Source of the DNA: Neobacillus niacini
Lineage (GTDB): Bacteria > Bacillota > Bacilli > Bacillales > Cytobacillaceae
Direction: 5' to 3'
Length of the DNA stretch: 64,000 bases
NCBI RefSeq assembly: GCF_019749295.1
Contig: NZ_JACWFG010000005.1
Location: 1-64,000 of the forward strand
This document shows, piece after piece, positions 17,476-25,540 of this stretch; the first letter of the stretch is position 1; each line of letters starts with the position of its first letter. The translations under genes and the position numbers were made by a program. The notes under the pieces were generated by a model. That model was not told where the DNA came from and did no database searches. It saw nothing but the letters and a program-made list of their open reading frames with translations.

Positions 17476-18186
17476 ATGGAGGATATGAAAAGAAGGAATA
17501 TACCGAAATATAAGGTCGGTGATACGGTCGTGATAACGATGTATGGTACTGTTGGCAAGGTAACAGATGTCAAGTGGCTTGACGGGAACTACGTATACGA
17601 AGTGAACGAAAGTGATGGTCTTTTTGTTGAATCAGGACTACAGCTTCTTTCAGAATACGAAGGAACGTTAGTGGAACAAGAACAAATAGATATTGAATAT
17701 AAATTTTTTTTCGGAGATTTGGTTCAGGTTGCTGGTTATGGCTCGGATTTATTTAAAATTGTCGGGTTTCGAACAGAGATTTGGCGTTACAAGGAAGATG
17801 CATGGGAAGATGTAATCTATGAACTTTCGAGGATTAGTGATGGAGAATGGCTGGAAGCAGGGGAAGAGGAAATGACACTCGTAGCTGATGCAGAGAGTGC
17901 AGACACGTTTATTCAAAAGTTAGGACTCCTTTACTTAGTAAACAACGAAGAGAAGCATCAGGTGGCAATTTCAAAAACACAAAAAAACATTGTAAGAAAA
18001 GCAGAACTTGAAGAAATCGAGCGGAAAAAGGAAAAGAAACAGTTAATAGATAATCTATTAGATATCTTTAATGATTACAAAATTTTATATAACATGTTCT
18101 ATGACCAGGAGTACTATCAAGTAATGCGTGTCATTCTAAGAAAATTGAAAAGTGTCGTAAATGATGATGGTAAAAGCCATGTCTAG
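17476..18186 (+). CDS. yodN: YodN-like hypothetical protein
   Basis: A protein of about 236 residues. The N-terminal half has two beta-rich segments resembling small SH3/KOW-like barrels (KYKVGDTVVITMYGTVGKV at about 13 and FFFGDLVQVAGYGSDLFKI at about 76). The C-terminal part is helical and charged (about 175-236), including a KNIVRKAELEEIERKKEKKQ coil. Identification as YodN rests mainly on position between yozE and yozD, as in B. subtilis. The start is uncertain: ATG 17476 and ATG 17485 both sit very close to GAGG/GGAGG. Function unknown. Confidence 0.75.
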   Translation: MEDMKRRNIPKYKVGDTVVITMYGTVGKVTDVKWLDGNYVYEVNESDGLFVESGLQLLSEYEGTLVEQEQIDIEYKFFFGDLVQVAGYGSDLFKIVGFRTEIWRYKEDAWEDVIYELSRISDGEWLEAGEEEMTLVADAESADTFIQKLGLLYLVNNEEKHQVAISKTQKNIVRKAELEEIERKKEKKQLIDNLLDIFNDYKILYNMFYDQEYYQVMRVILRKLKSVVNDDGKSHV

Positions 18187-18189
18187 CTT

Positions 18190-18357
18190 CTACCACCAAG
18201 AAATGGACAGTAATAAATAAATAACCAAAGGAATCCCGCCCCATTTAATAAGAAAAAATAAGCTGTCCAAAATCTTCTCATAGGCAGTGATGATTAATCC
18301 ATCCTCCTGATTCACGTCATCAAGAATAGCTTCAAATTTCGCTTGTAGATTTGACAT
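18190..18357 (-). CDS. small single-pass membrane protein (55 aa), unrecognised
   Basis: On the minus strand GAGGTG, spaced five bases, precedes an ATG opening a 55-residue frame. It has a soluble acidic half (MSNLQAKFEAILDDVNQEDG) followed by a hydrophobic helix (residues about 30-53) ending in SISWW. It fills most of the gap of about 300 bases between yodN and yozD and is convergent with yodN, with stop codons nearly abutting. The good ribosome site and the clear amphipathic-to-hydrophobic layout support a real gene. I do not recognise the family. Confidence 0.65.
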   Translation of the reverse strand: MSNLQAKFEAILDDVNQEDGLIITAYEKILDSLFFLIKWGGIPLVIYLLLSISWW

Positions 18358-18537
18358 ACTAACACCTCATCTTAGTTCTTTTTATTCATCCTATGCTTGT
18401 CCAAAGAAAAAAAGACATATTTAATCTTTTATTTTGTTCTCCATGTTTAAGCTGCAGATTATTTACCGATTCTTCTAGAAGTAAATAGCATGAATAAGCA
18501 GAATTCATCATACATTCTGTGTAAAGGGGGCGATTGC

Positions 18538-18711
18538 TTGCGGGAAATTGAAGTTTTTATTGATACGGAAGAAATTGCTGAATTTTTCTTTCATGAGCTG
18601 GTAAAAAGAGGATACGTTCCTTCTGAAGAAGAATTGGAAGAAATCGCTGATATCACCTTCGAGTATCTCATCGAGAAAAGTATTATCGACGAAGAAGTAG
18701 AAGATGAATGA
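18538..18711 (+). CDS. yozD: YozD family protein
   Basis: A 57-residue, very acidic cytosolic protein (REIEVFIDTEEIAEFFFHEL...). The start is TTG 18538, seven bases after AAAGGGGG; a longer frame from ATG 18490 runs through that site. Length, composition and position beyond yodN match YozD of B. subtilis. A terminator follows. Function unknown. Confidence 0.82.
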   Translation: MREIEVFIDTEEIAEFFFHELVKRGYVPSEEELEEIADITFEYLIEKSIIDEEVEDE

Positions 18712-18762
18712 GTAAAATCTCATAAGACTTTATTCATCTTTTTAATAAGCAGTGACGAAAGA

Positions 18763-18788
18763 CGAGCATTTAATCTTGCTCGCTTTTT
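18763..18788 (+). terminator. intrinsic terminator after yozD
   Basis: CGAGCA / TGCTCG stem, eight-base loop, followed by CTTTTTG. Confidence 0.75.
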
Positions 18789-18824
18789 GTTTGTGATATT
18801 TTTTTGCTTTTTTTCATTAATTGG

Positions 18825-18850
18825 TGAAACTTTACTATTTCTTCACCGTA
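18825..18850 (+). promoter_or_regulatory. ECF-sigma promoter (sigma-W/M/X type)
   Basis: TGAAAC, 16-base spacer, CGTA: an exact match to the ECF promoter pattern. It lies about 30 bases before the small His/Lys-rich gene and upstream of the kinase and spo0M. In B. subtilis spo0M belongs to the sigma-W regulon. Confidence 0.82.
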
Positions 18851-18881
18851 TTAAGAATAGTGAAGCGAGGAGGAATGATGA

Positions 18882-19060
18882 ATGCTCAAAAAGATTTTAA
18901 AATCAATTCTTGGAAGTAAACTTCATCATCAAAAAAATATTCACATTCTAGTAATGCATGGAAGAAAATGAACCACAACAAACATAAGCACTTAGGACAT
19001 CACCACTATAAAAAGAAGCATAAAAGCGGAAGTTCCTTTTCGAGCTTTTATAGTAGTTAA
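18882..19060 (+). pseudogene. small His/Lys/Ser-rich protein, frame broken at an A7 run
   Basis: ATG 18882 after GCGAGGAGGA opens MLKKILKSILGSKLHHQ but stops at 18969. One extra A in the run of seven A at 18931-18937 would join it to the second frame, giving a coherent 59-residue protein ending HLGHHHYKKKHKSGSSFSS. The low-complexity His/Lys/Ser tail is continuous across the join, which argues that the intact gene has eight A. It could be a true mutation, a base-calling error in a homopolymer, or slippage-dependent expression. It is first in the ECF-driven block, nine bases before the kinase. Confidence 0.7.
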
Positions 19061-19068
19061 ATACTTAT

Positions 19069-19866
19069 ATGTTTAAAAGAATGACTTTGTTTGCATCAAG
19101 CATCATGGAAAGACCTCTTAAGCAGCATGAAATCATTTCAGAGCGCTACCAGGTTATGAATCATCTAGGCGTGGGAAGCTACGGAAATAGTTACTTAGTA
19201 TTTGACCAAGTTTCACAACAAAAGAAAGTATTAAAAGCCTTACGCATCCATAAAAGAATTTCTAAGTCAGGTAAAAGTGATTTCGAGCTTGAAAAGGACC
19301 TGCTTCAGCACATAGAGCATCCGGGGTTTCCTCGTTATTATGAAGATGGAATACATAAAAATATTCCATTCTATACGATGCAGCATATTGAAGGTAAGAA
19401 TTTCGAACAGCTAATCTTTCATGATGGCCAAAGATATTCGGAAATAGAAGCTTTTAGAATCGCTAATCAATTACTAGAGCACATTCACTATTTACATGAA
19501 CAGCAGCTTATTCATAGAGATATTCGAATCCCAAATGTAATTAAGAATGGTTCTGAGATTGTGCTAATAGATTTAGGGCTGGCAAGGAAACGTAATGGAG
19601 AGTCAGGGCCGGGTAAATCTCGGAAACGGCATTTACGGAAAGAGGTTAATCCCCAAGCAGATTTTTATGGTCTTGGTCATTTCTTGTTGTTTTTACTTTA
19701 TTCCAATTTTTCTTTTCCAAATAAGAAAAAGGAAAGCAGCTGGGAAGAGGAATTGGACATTTCATATTATGCGAAGATTATCATCAGCAGGCTTTTACAA
19801 ATTGAAGACTGTTATGAGAGCTGTGCACAAATTAGAAAAGATATCCAAAAAATTATTGAGGTATAG
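19069..19866 (+). CDS. Ser/Thr protein kinase (Hanks type)
   Basis: A 265-residue protein consisting of a kinase domain only, with no membrane helix or PASTA repeats. Visible motifs: glycine loop LGVGSYGNSYLV (33-44), the VLK lysine K56, a Glu in FELEKDLL, the catalytic loop HRDIRIPN (149-156) and DLG (168-170). The usual HRDIKPxN lysine is Arg and DFG is DLG, as in some small bacterial kinases, so activity is plausible but altered. The start is uncertain: ATG 19069 has no clear ribosome site, and ATG 19081 or 19105 are alternatives. It is followed 13 bases later by spo0M, so Spo0M is a natural candidate partner; B. subtilis YbdM is a similar small kinase. Confidence 0.88.
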   Translation: MFKRMTLFASSIMERPLKQHEIISERYQVMNHLGVGSYGNSYLVFDQVSQQKKVLKALRIHKRISKSGKSDFELEKDLLQHIEHPGFPRYYEDGIHKNIPFYTMQHIEGKNFEQLIFHDGQRYSEIEAFRIANQLLEHIHYLHEQQLIHRDIRIPNVIKNGSEIVLIDLGLARKRNGESGPGKSRKRHLRKEVNPQADFYGLGHFLLFLLYSNFSFPNKKKESSWEEELDISYYAKIIISRLLQIEDCYESCAQIRKDIQKIIEV

Positions 19867-19879
19867 GGAGGAAATAAAA

Positions 19880-20650
19880 ATGTCTTTTTTTGACAAAGTA
19901 TTTGCTAGTGTAGGAATAGGGTCTGCCACGGTAGACACTAAACTTGAGAGAGATACGTATACACCTGGCGACACTGTAAACGGTGTTGTAGAAATTAAAG
20001 GCGGGAAGGTAGATCAACAAGTAGATGATATCTATTTATCATTAAACACTACCTATTTAAAAGAATCAGATGATAAAAAGTATAATGTAACTGCTACTAT
20101 CGAGCGTTTCCGGATTACAAGCCCATTTGTAATGAATAAAAACGAAAGAAAAGAAATCCCATTTTCCTTCCAGCTTCCATTAGATACACCTCTATCTATC
20201 GGAAGGTCAAAAATCTGGGTAACAACAGGACTAGATATTAAGAATGCAGTAGATCCTGGTGATAAGGACTATATTAACGTTGTCCCGAATCAATTAATGA
20301 ATGCAGTATTTAATGCAATTGACAGCATGGGATTCCGTTTACGCGAAGCTGATTGTGAAGAAGCATCCTACAAATTACGCGGACGCCTGCCATTTGTTCA
20401 AGAATTTGAATATGTACCAACATCTGGACCATTCCGTGGAAGGTTAGATGAGCTTGAAGTCGTTTTCCGGCCATCAGGAAATGGTGCAATGGAATTACTT
20501 TTACAGGTTGACCGCCGTGCTCGTGGTTTGGGTGGATTATTTGCAGAAGCTGCAGGTTTAGACGAAAGTAATGTAAGATTAACGGTAACTTCTGCCGATA
20601 TACCAAGCCTGCAACAGCAAATTCAGAGTGTTATTCAAAGATTCTCTTAA
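19880..20650 (+). CDS. spo0M: sporulation control protein Spo0M (arrestin-like)
   Basis: A 256-residue soluble protein with the Spo0M fold: N-terminal arrestin-like beta sandwich (MSFFDKVFASVGIGSATVDTKL..., PGDTVNGVVEIKGG) and a C-terminal half with conserved RGRLPFVQEFEYVPTSGPFRG. The length equals B. subtilis Spo0M (258). Start ATG 19880 behind GGGAGGAAA; a longer overlapping frame from 19595 is a shadow of the kinase gene. It sits downstream of a kinase and an ECF promoter. Spo0M influences Spo0A-controlled sporulation and cell-division proteins in B. subtilis; its molecular role is still unclear. Confidence 0.93.
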   Translation: MSFFDKVFASVGIGSATVDTKLERDTYTPGDTVNGVVEIKGGKVDQQVDDIYLSLNTTYLKESDDKKYNVTATIERFRITSPFVMNKNERKEIPFSFQLPLDTPLSIGRSKIWVTTGLDIKNAVDPGDKDYINVVPNQLMNAVFNAIDSMGFRLREADCEEASYKLRGRLPFVQEFEYVPTSGPFRGRLDELEVVFRPSGNGAMELLLQVDRRARGLGGLFAEAAGLDESNVRLTVTSADIPSLQQQIQSVIQRFS

Positions 20651-20748
20651 TTATCGACAAAATAAGACATGATTCTCTGAAGGATTCTTCTATGCCTATC
20701 TCTAATTATTAATGTAATACACATTACTTAATGATTGGAGGGGATAAG

Positions 20749-21057
20749 ATGATCAAGGCGATAACCAGAAGAACGAGTATTCAATATGATGTGACAATCT
20801 TTCAAACTCCAAAATACAGGGAATATAAAGGGTACAAACCAGTTTATCGTACCTTCATTCACGCAGGAAACCATGAAAGTTGTTTAGAGAAAACTTTTAG
20901 TCTTTTTAATGTCACTGATCGAATACCACCAAATTATAATGGGCGATTTCTTGCCACAGGAGATATCATTTTAATTGATGAGGGACGCCGTGGACAGCAT
21001 TATTATCAATTAAAGCCTGGTGGCTGGCAGCCTGTAAATCGAATAATGATTAGATAA
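20749..21057 (+). CDS. yodL: YodL-like protein
   Basis: A 102-residue cytosolic protein with the YodL domain; the C-terminal ATGDIILIDEGRRGQHYYQL is the characteristic stretch. ATG 20749 follows TTGGAGGGG. In B. subtilis YodL alters cell shape by acting on MreB/Mbl when overproduced and is expressed early in sporulation. It is a single-gene unit closed by a strong terminator and precedes deoD, as in B. subtilis, with one small reverse gene between. Confidence 0.85.
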   Translation: MIKAITRRTSIQYDVTIFQTPKYREYKGYKPVYRTFIHAGNHESCLEKTFSLFNVTDRIPPNYNGRFLATGDIILIDEGRRGQHYYQLKPGGWQPVNRIMIR

Positions 21058-21095
21058 AAGAAAACCTAAGGGAGTATAAATCCTTAGGTTTTCTT
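21058..21095. terminator. bidirectional terminator after yodL
   Basis: AAGAAAACCTAAGG pairs with CCTTAGGTTTTCTT across a ten-base loop; T-runs on both strands serve yodL and the convergent small gene. Confidence 0.92.
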
Positions 21096-21101
21096 GTCGT
21101 A

Positions 21102-21236
21102 TTAACCTCTTTTCTTTCTCCCGCCTGCAGCACTAAATTCTTTATCATGTGCTGCATGTTCCGCTTCGATCGCTTCAGGTGGAACATGGTTATTTTTCTT
21201 TGGACGATTCGTTTGAGCTCTATTCTTTTTTCCCAT
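21102..21236 (-). CDS. small basic protein (44 aa), conserved-looking, unrecognised
   Basis: Minus-strand ATG behind a near-perfect AAAGGAGGTTAA opens a 44-residue frame, MGKKNRAQTNRPKKNNHVPP, with an acidic centre and a terminal SAAGGRKKRG. The composition resembles small spore or nucleic-acid-binding proteins of Bacillus, but I cannot name a family. It shares the bidirectional terminator with yodL. Confidence 0.75.
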   Translation of the reverse strand: MGKKNRAQTNRPKKNNHVPPEAIEAEHAAHDKEFSAAGGRKKRG

Positions 21237-21338
21237 AATTTAATTAACCTCCTTTGGATAATCTAAAAATAGCTTCCCACAAATAAAAAAATTCATGACC
21301 TTTTCAGTGAATGGTTTTTCATTCCAAAAGGGTTGTGA

Positions 21339-21370
21339 TATATTGACTAGTGTGAAGTTACTAACTTCAC
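21339..21370 (+). promoter_or_regulatory. deoD promoter with overlapping palindromic operator
   Basis: An extended -10 (TGATATATT, 21336-21344) is followed by a perfect 19-bp palindrome, GTGAAGTTA-C-TAACTTCAC (21352-21370), covering the expected transcription start. The position suggests repression of deoD by an unidentified dimeric regulator. Confidence 0.65.
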
Positions 21371-21396
21371 TTTAAATGATTGGAGGATTCATTATT

Positions 21397-22101
21397 ATGA
21401 GTGTACATATTGGTGCGAAAGAAAACGAAATTGCTGAAACGGTATTACTGCCAGGAGACCCATTAAGGGCTAAATATATTGCAGAAACTTTCTTAGAAGG
21501 TGCAGAATGCTACAATGAAGTAAGAAATATGTTTGGTTATACTGGTACATATAAGGGTAAGAGAATTTCAGTTCAAGGGACTGGAATGGGTGTCCCTTCA
21601 ATCTCGATATATGTGAATGAATTAATGAACAGTTACAATGTCCAAAATTTAATCCGTGTCGGCACTTGCGGTGCTATCCAAAAGGATGTAAAGGTCCGCG
21701 ATGTTATATTGGCAATGACTAGTTCGACCGATTCTAATATGAATCGTCTTACTTTTGGGGGAGTCGATTTTGCTCCTTGTGCAAACTTTGACCTCCTTAA
21801 AAAGGCCTATGATGCAGGTATAGAAAAAGGGCTTAACCTGAAAGTAGGAAATATATTTACCGCAGACTCCTTTTACAATGACAATGCAGAACTTGAAAAA
21901 TGGGCTAAATACCAGATTCTCGCTATTGAGATGGAAACAACAGCTTTATATACTTTAGCGGCTAAATTCAATCGAAGAGCATTGTCCGTCCTGACGGTAA
22001 GTGACCATATTTTAACTGGCGAGGAAACAACAGCTGAAGAGAGACAATTAACTTTCAATGATATGATTGAAGTTGCATTAGAAGCAGCGACAAAAGAATA
22101 G
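21397..22101 (+). CDS. deoD: purine nucleoside phosphorylase, DeoD type
   Basis: A 234-residue hexameric-type phosphorylase that splits purine (deoxy)nucleosides to base and (deoxy)ribose 1-phosphate in the cytosol. [20 protein letters not shown] at the start, [12 protein letters not shown] (phosphate site) and [14 protein letters not shown] (nucleoside site) are diagnostic. The start is ATG 21397 after TTGGAGG; the longer frame from 21376 includes that site. The length equals B. subtilis DeoD (233). It is monocistronic between the palindromic operator and a terminator. Confidence 0.96.
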   Translation: MSVHIGAKENEIAETVLLPGDPLRAKYIAETFLEGAECYNEVRNMFGYTGTYKGKRISVQGTGMGVPSISIYVNELMNSYNVQNLIRVGTCGAIQKDVKVRDVILAMTSSTDSNMNRLTFGGVDFAPCANFDLLKKAYDAGIEKGLNLKVGNIFTADSFYNDNAELEKWAKYQILAIEMETTALYTLAAKFNRRALSVLTVSDHILTGEETTAEERQLTFNDMIEVALEAATKE

Positions 22102-22110
22102 GAAAAACGA

Positions 22111-22138
22111 CCTCTTTCATGATTGAAAGAGGTTTTCT
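22111..22138 (+). terminator. intrinsic terminator after deoD
   Basis: CCTCTTTCA / TGAAAGAGG stem, loop TGAT, then TTTTCT. Confidence 0.85.
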
Positions 22139-22209
22139 CATTGACCTTTTTGGTAAAAATAGATATAGTGCATAAAGTAAATGAAGATAGATAGGTATAG
22201 GTGAGAATA

Positions 22210-23013
22210 ATGATATGGAAAAATGTTGTAATGATTGGTTCGATGACCCTTCTCTTTAGCGGGTGCAGTCAAATCAATTCACTAGTAGATAAGCTCCCAT
22301 TCGCTTCTAATGACTCTAGCAATAATAACCAACAAACCCAACAAGAAGAAATTCCCATAGATGATCCACTCAGTTTAGAATCAATATTTTTTAATGATAT
22401 TAAAGAAGTAGATGGCAAAAATGTTATCCAAAATTCAACGAATGTCATGGCGTTGGTTAACAAGGAATTTTTCTTCCCAGCAGATTATGTCCCTGATGAT
22501 CTCGTCAAACCGGATGTGGCGTTTTCTTTTAAAGATATAGGCACGGAAAAAAGCTTAATGAGAAGAGATGCTGCGAAAGCTTTAGAAATAATGTTTAAAG
22601 ATGCTGCTGAATATGGCATTGAACTTTATGCTGTATCGGGTTACCGTTCATACGTCCGTCAAAAAAGTTTGTATGATGCAGAAGTAGAGAGAGTAGGCAG
22701 CGAAAAAGCGGAGCAAGCTGTAGCTATTCCAGGTGCGAGTGAGCACCAATCTGGATTAGCTATGGATATATCGAGTAAATCAAATCGATTCTATTTAAAT
22801 ACAGCCTTCGCTAATACACCAGAAGGGAAATGGCTTAAAGAAAACGCTCATCGCTTTGGGTTTATCCTTAGATACCCAAAAGAGAAAACCGCTATTACGA
22901 ATTACATGTATGAGCCGTGGCATTTCCGTTATGTTGGAGAAAAAGCTGCAAGAATAATGTACGAACACAACTGGACTTTAGAGGAATATTTTAATGAGGT
23001 AAAGAAAATATAA
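22210..23013 (+). CDS. lipoprotein D-Ala-D-Ala carboxypeptidase (VanY/M15B, YodJ-like)
   Basis: A 267-residue secreted lipoprotein: signal peptide with lipobox LFSGC (Cys about residue 18), a Ser/Asn/Gln-rich linker, then an M15B domain. Zinc and catalytic motifs are YAVSGYRSYVRQ, SEHQSGLAMDIS (His and Asp ligands) and EPWHFRYVG (Glu base and His ligand). It trims the terminal D-Ala from muropeptides outside the membrane. ATG 22210 is preferred, with AGGTGAG five bases upstream, over GTG 22201. B. subtilis YodJ, also next to deoD and ctpA, is the counterpart. Confidence 0.9.
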   Translation: MIWKNVVMIGSMTLLFSGCSQINSLVDKLPFASNDSSNNNQQTQQEEIPIDDPLSLESIFFNDIKEVDGKNVIQNSTNVMALVNKEFFFPADYVPDDLVKPDVAFSFKDIGTEKSLMRRDAAKALEIMFKDAAEYGIELYAVSGYRSYVRQKSLYDAEVERVGSEKAEQAVAIPGASEHQSGLAMDISSKSNRFYLNTAFANTPEGKWLKENAHRFGFILRYPKEKTAITNYMYEPWHFRYVGEKAARIMYEHNWTLEEYFNEVKKI

Positions 23014-23023
23014 ATAGTAATCC

Positions 23024-23057
23024 CGGCACGCCTATCAAATGGAAGTGCCGCTTTTAC
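23024..23057 (+). terminator. intrinsic terminator
   Basis: CGGCAC / GTGCCG stem with 15-base loop and CTTTTAC tail; modest strength. Confidence 0.6.
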
Positions 23058-23147
23058 TTTATCTATTACTTTTCTTTGTTAATTTTTTATAAAAGATGTT
23101 ATTCTAGTCACTAAGGGCTGAGTTTTTTACATATTATTTTTTGGAGA

Positions 23148-24644
23148 ATGAAAGTGGTGAAATCTTTGGATGAACATAATGTTGAACAAGAAAATCTCGA
23201 ACAAGAACAAGTAAATGAAAAGAAATCTGGGTATGTACGTATAAAGAAATTTCATTTTATATTAATATTGTTTTTCCTAGTACTGTTGTCAACCGGAATA
23301 ACTGCCTTTGCCCTATCGTTTGGAGATGAAAAAGTCATTACTGTAGGTACTGAAAGGTCAGAATTTGATAAGCTTTACACTGCCTATGATACATTGAAGA
23401 GTGGATATTTTGAGGAACTTGATCAGAAAAAACTTATCAATGGCGCTATAGATGGAATGGTAAAAGCTTTAGATGATCCTTATACGGACTATATGAGTGT
23501 GGAGGAGGCAGAACAATTCCATTCTTCTATTAACTCTTCCTTCCAAGGAATTGGTGCAGAGATTCAAGAGAAAGACGGACATATCATGATAGTCTCACCT
23601 ATTAAAGGATCACCAGCTGAAAGAGCCGGTTTAAGGCCGAATGATATTATCACGTCTGTAGATGGAAAAAGCCTTCAGGGAATGACTTCGACAGAAGCAG
23701 TAATGATTATCCGTGGGAAAAAAGGAACAAAGGTGGAATTGACCATTCAACGTCCAGGATCAGATACCCCGGTAAAGGTACCGATAATTCGTGATGACAT
23801 TCCAATTGAAACCGTTTATGGTGACATGGAAGGAGACGGTATTGCTAAGGTTCAAATTACAAGTTTCTCTACTAATACTTCAAAGGATCTTGCAGAAAAA
23901 TTGAATGAACTTCAGAAACAGGGAATGAAAGGTTTAGTATTGGATTTACGCCAAAATCCAGGTGGACTTTTAGATGAAGCAATTAGTATTTCAAGTATGT
24001 TTGTCCCTAAAGGAAAACTAATTTTAAAAGTAGAAGATCGGAACGGCAAGACTGAGGAATATCCTTCACAAAATGATGGAGATCCCAACTTTCCATTAGT
24101 AGTGTTAATTGATAAAGGAAGTGCCAGCGCTTCTGAAATCCTAGCGGGTGCAGTTAGTGAATCTGCTGGAGTAAAGCTTGTAGGAGAAACTACCTTTGGC
24201 AAAGGAACCGTACAGACTGCAAAGGATTTTCCTGACAACTCAAACATTAAATTTACAACAGCAAAATGGCTCACACCAAAGGGAAATTGGATTCATAAAA
24301 AAGGGATTAAGCCGGATATTGAGGTTCCACTCCCAGAATATGCGACATTGCCAATCATTAACCCTGATAAAGAACTTAAGCTTTCCAGCTCATCATCAGA
24401 GGTGGAATCTGCACAGAAGATGTTAAAAGCAATCGGGTTTGACCCGGGGCGTGAAGATGGATTCTTCGATGAGAAAACGCAAGAGGCAGTAATAAGCTTT
24501 CAAACAGCAAATGGCCTGCCTGCTGATGGTGTCTTAAAAGGTGACGCTACCTTTAAATTAATGGAAAAATTAAGAGAAATGATTCAAGCAAATGATACCC
24601 AGCTCTTAAAAGCGATTGAAGTGCTTAAAGAGGAAATGAAATAA
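23148..24644 (+). CDS. ctpA: C-terminal processing protease CtpA (S41)
   Basis: A protein of about 496 residues: short cytosolic tail, one membrane helix (about 30-55), a PDZ domain (about 125-205; GSPAERAGLRPNDIITSVDG), the S41 core with the Ser/Lys dyad in DKGSASASEILAG and TFGKGTVQT, and a C-terminal peptidoglycan-binding domain (about 420-480). It cleaves extracytoplasmic proteins at the wall. ATG 23148 is only two bases from GGAG; GTG 23154 or 23157 give better spacing, so the true start may be 2-3 codons later. Its neighbour is a wall carboxypeptidase, as in B. subtilis. Confidence 0.94.
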   Translation: MKVVKSLDEHNVEQENLEQEQVNEKKSGYVRIKKFHFILILFFLVLLSTGITAFALSFGDEKVITVGTERSEFDKLYTAYDTLKSGYFEELDQKKLINGAIDGMVKALDDPYTDYMSVEEAEQFHSSINSSFQGIGAEIQEKDGHIMIVSPIKGSPAERAGLRPNDIITSVDGKSLQGMTSTEAVMIIRGKKGTKVELTIQRPGSDTPVKVPIIRDDIPIETVYGDMEGDGIAKVQITSFSTNTSKDLAEKLNELQKQGMKGLVLDLRQNPGGLLDEAISISSMFVPKGKLILKVEDRNGKTEEYPSQNDGDPNFPLVVLIDKGSASASEILAGAVSESAGVKLVGETTFGKGTVQTAKDFPDNSNIKFTTAKWLTPKGNWIHKKGIKPDIEVPLPEYATLPIINPDKELKLSSSSSEVESAQKMLKAIGFDPGREDGFFDEKTQEAVISFQTANGLPADGVLKGDATFKLMEKLREMIQANDTQLLKAIEVLKEEMK

Positions 24645-24651
24645 TGAAATG

Positions 24652-24684
24652 GCCTGAACCAGTGTTGATGGTTCAGGCTTTTTT
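24652..24684 (+). terminator. intrinsic terminator after ctpA
   Basis: Ten-base-pair stem GCCTGAACCA / TGGTTCAGGC followed by six T. Confidence 0.92.
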
Positions 24685-24754
24685 ACGACTAGAAGTATAA
24701 TCTTTGATTAAAGTTCCGACAATGGATAGAAAAAAGAAACTAGGTGATGACCTC

Positions 24755-25540
24755 ATGAAAAAATTAATCATTGCTGTTATTGTTTTTTCATTTCTTGGCT
24801 TTGGTCCATTACAGTCATTTTTTCAAAGTGATAATGAGGGCAAACATACAAAGAGTATCCCTTTTCTGGAAAAAGTAAAGGATTCAACACAAAGTGAAAG
24901 GAAGATAGAAACCTTTCTTATTTTGGAGGAGAGTAATGAACTTATAAGATCAACACAATCAGCTATGGTTCTGAAATATGATAAATCCAATAATAAAATG
25001 GAATTTGGTTCACTATTAATTCCAACTGTTGATAAAGATGCAAAATTAGAGACATTGAAAAAAGAGGCAGCAGAAAAATACCAAATTGAGATTGATTATT
25101 GTTTTATCTATGATACTTCAGGCGTTGGGGCTGTGATTGATTTACTTGCTCCAAATGGGATTGAAATGGATACAGATAATGATGGGCATTTAGCTGGTGA
25201 AAGGATATTACTAAAGGGAGAGGATTTTGTAAACTACCTAGAGCAGCTGAAAATGAATCCTGATTCTGCGGACCAATACGGTCCAATGTTTTTGGCATTA
25301 AAAGAAGAGTTAATGGAAGAGATCTCGGCTGAAAAGATACTATCTTTAGCACCGCAGGTTCTAAATGAAGCATTAAAAAGTGTAAAAACAGACATTGGAA
25401 AAGGTAAATTAATGGATTTGGGATTGTCTGTGATGATGAACCCAGTCACTTCAATCGAACAGGTTGACTTAATGGCTGTTAGTAATAACAAATTCGAAAA
25501 CGCAAACAAAATGTTAGACGGCGAACAAGACAAATATTAG
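24755..25540 (+). CDS. secreted protein, divergent LytR-CpsA-Psr-like
   Basis: A 261-residue protein with an N-terminal signal or anchor (MKKLIIAVIVFSFLGFGPL). The following segment reads like an LCP phosphotransferase core: a strand pair SAMVLKYDKSNNKMEFGSLL, then IPTVDKD where active LCP enzymes have IPRD, and a loop with GVGAVIDLLAPNGIEM. The catalytic Arg of the IPRD motif is therefore missing, so it is probably a degenerate, non-ligating relative. ATG 24755 follows AGGTGATG; the longer frame from TTG 24704 is rejected. It is monocistronic. The family call is tentative. Confidence 0.6.
   Translation: MKKLIIAVIVFSFLGFGPLQSFFQSDNEGKHTKSIPFLEKVKDSTQSERKIETFLILEESNELIRSTQSAMVLKYDKSNNKMEFGSLLIPTVDKDAKLETLKKEAAEKYQIEIDYCFIYDTSGVGAVIDLLAPNGIEMDTDNDGHLAGERILLKGEDFVNYLEQLKMNPDSADQYGPMFLALKEELMEEISAEKILSLAPQVLNEALKSVKTDIGKGKLMDLGLSVMMNPVTSIEQVDLMAVSNNKFENANKMLDGEQDKY

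Noticed and set aside
19595-19879. Upstream extension of the spo0M frame into the kinase gene
   Set aside because: The extension overlaps the kinase in another frame, while GGGAGGAAA sits just before ATG 19880, the Spo0M start.
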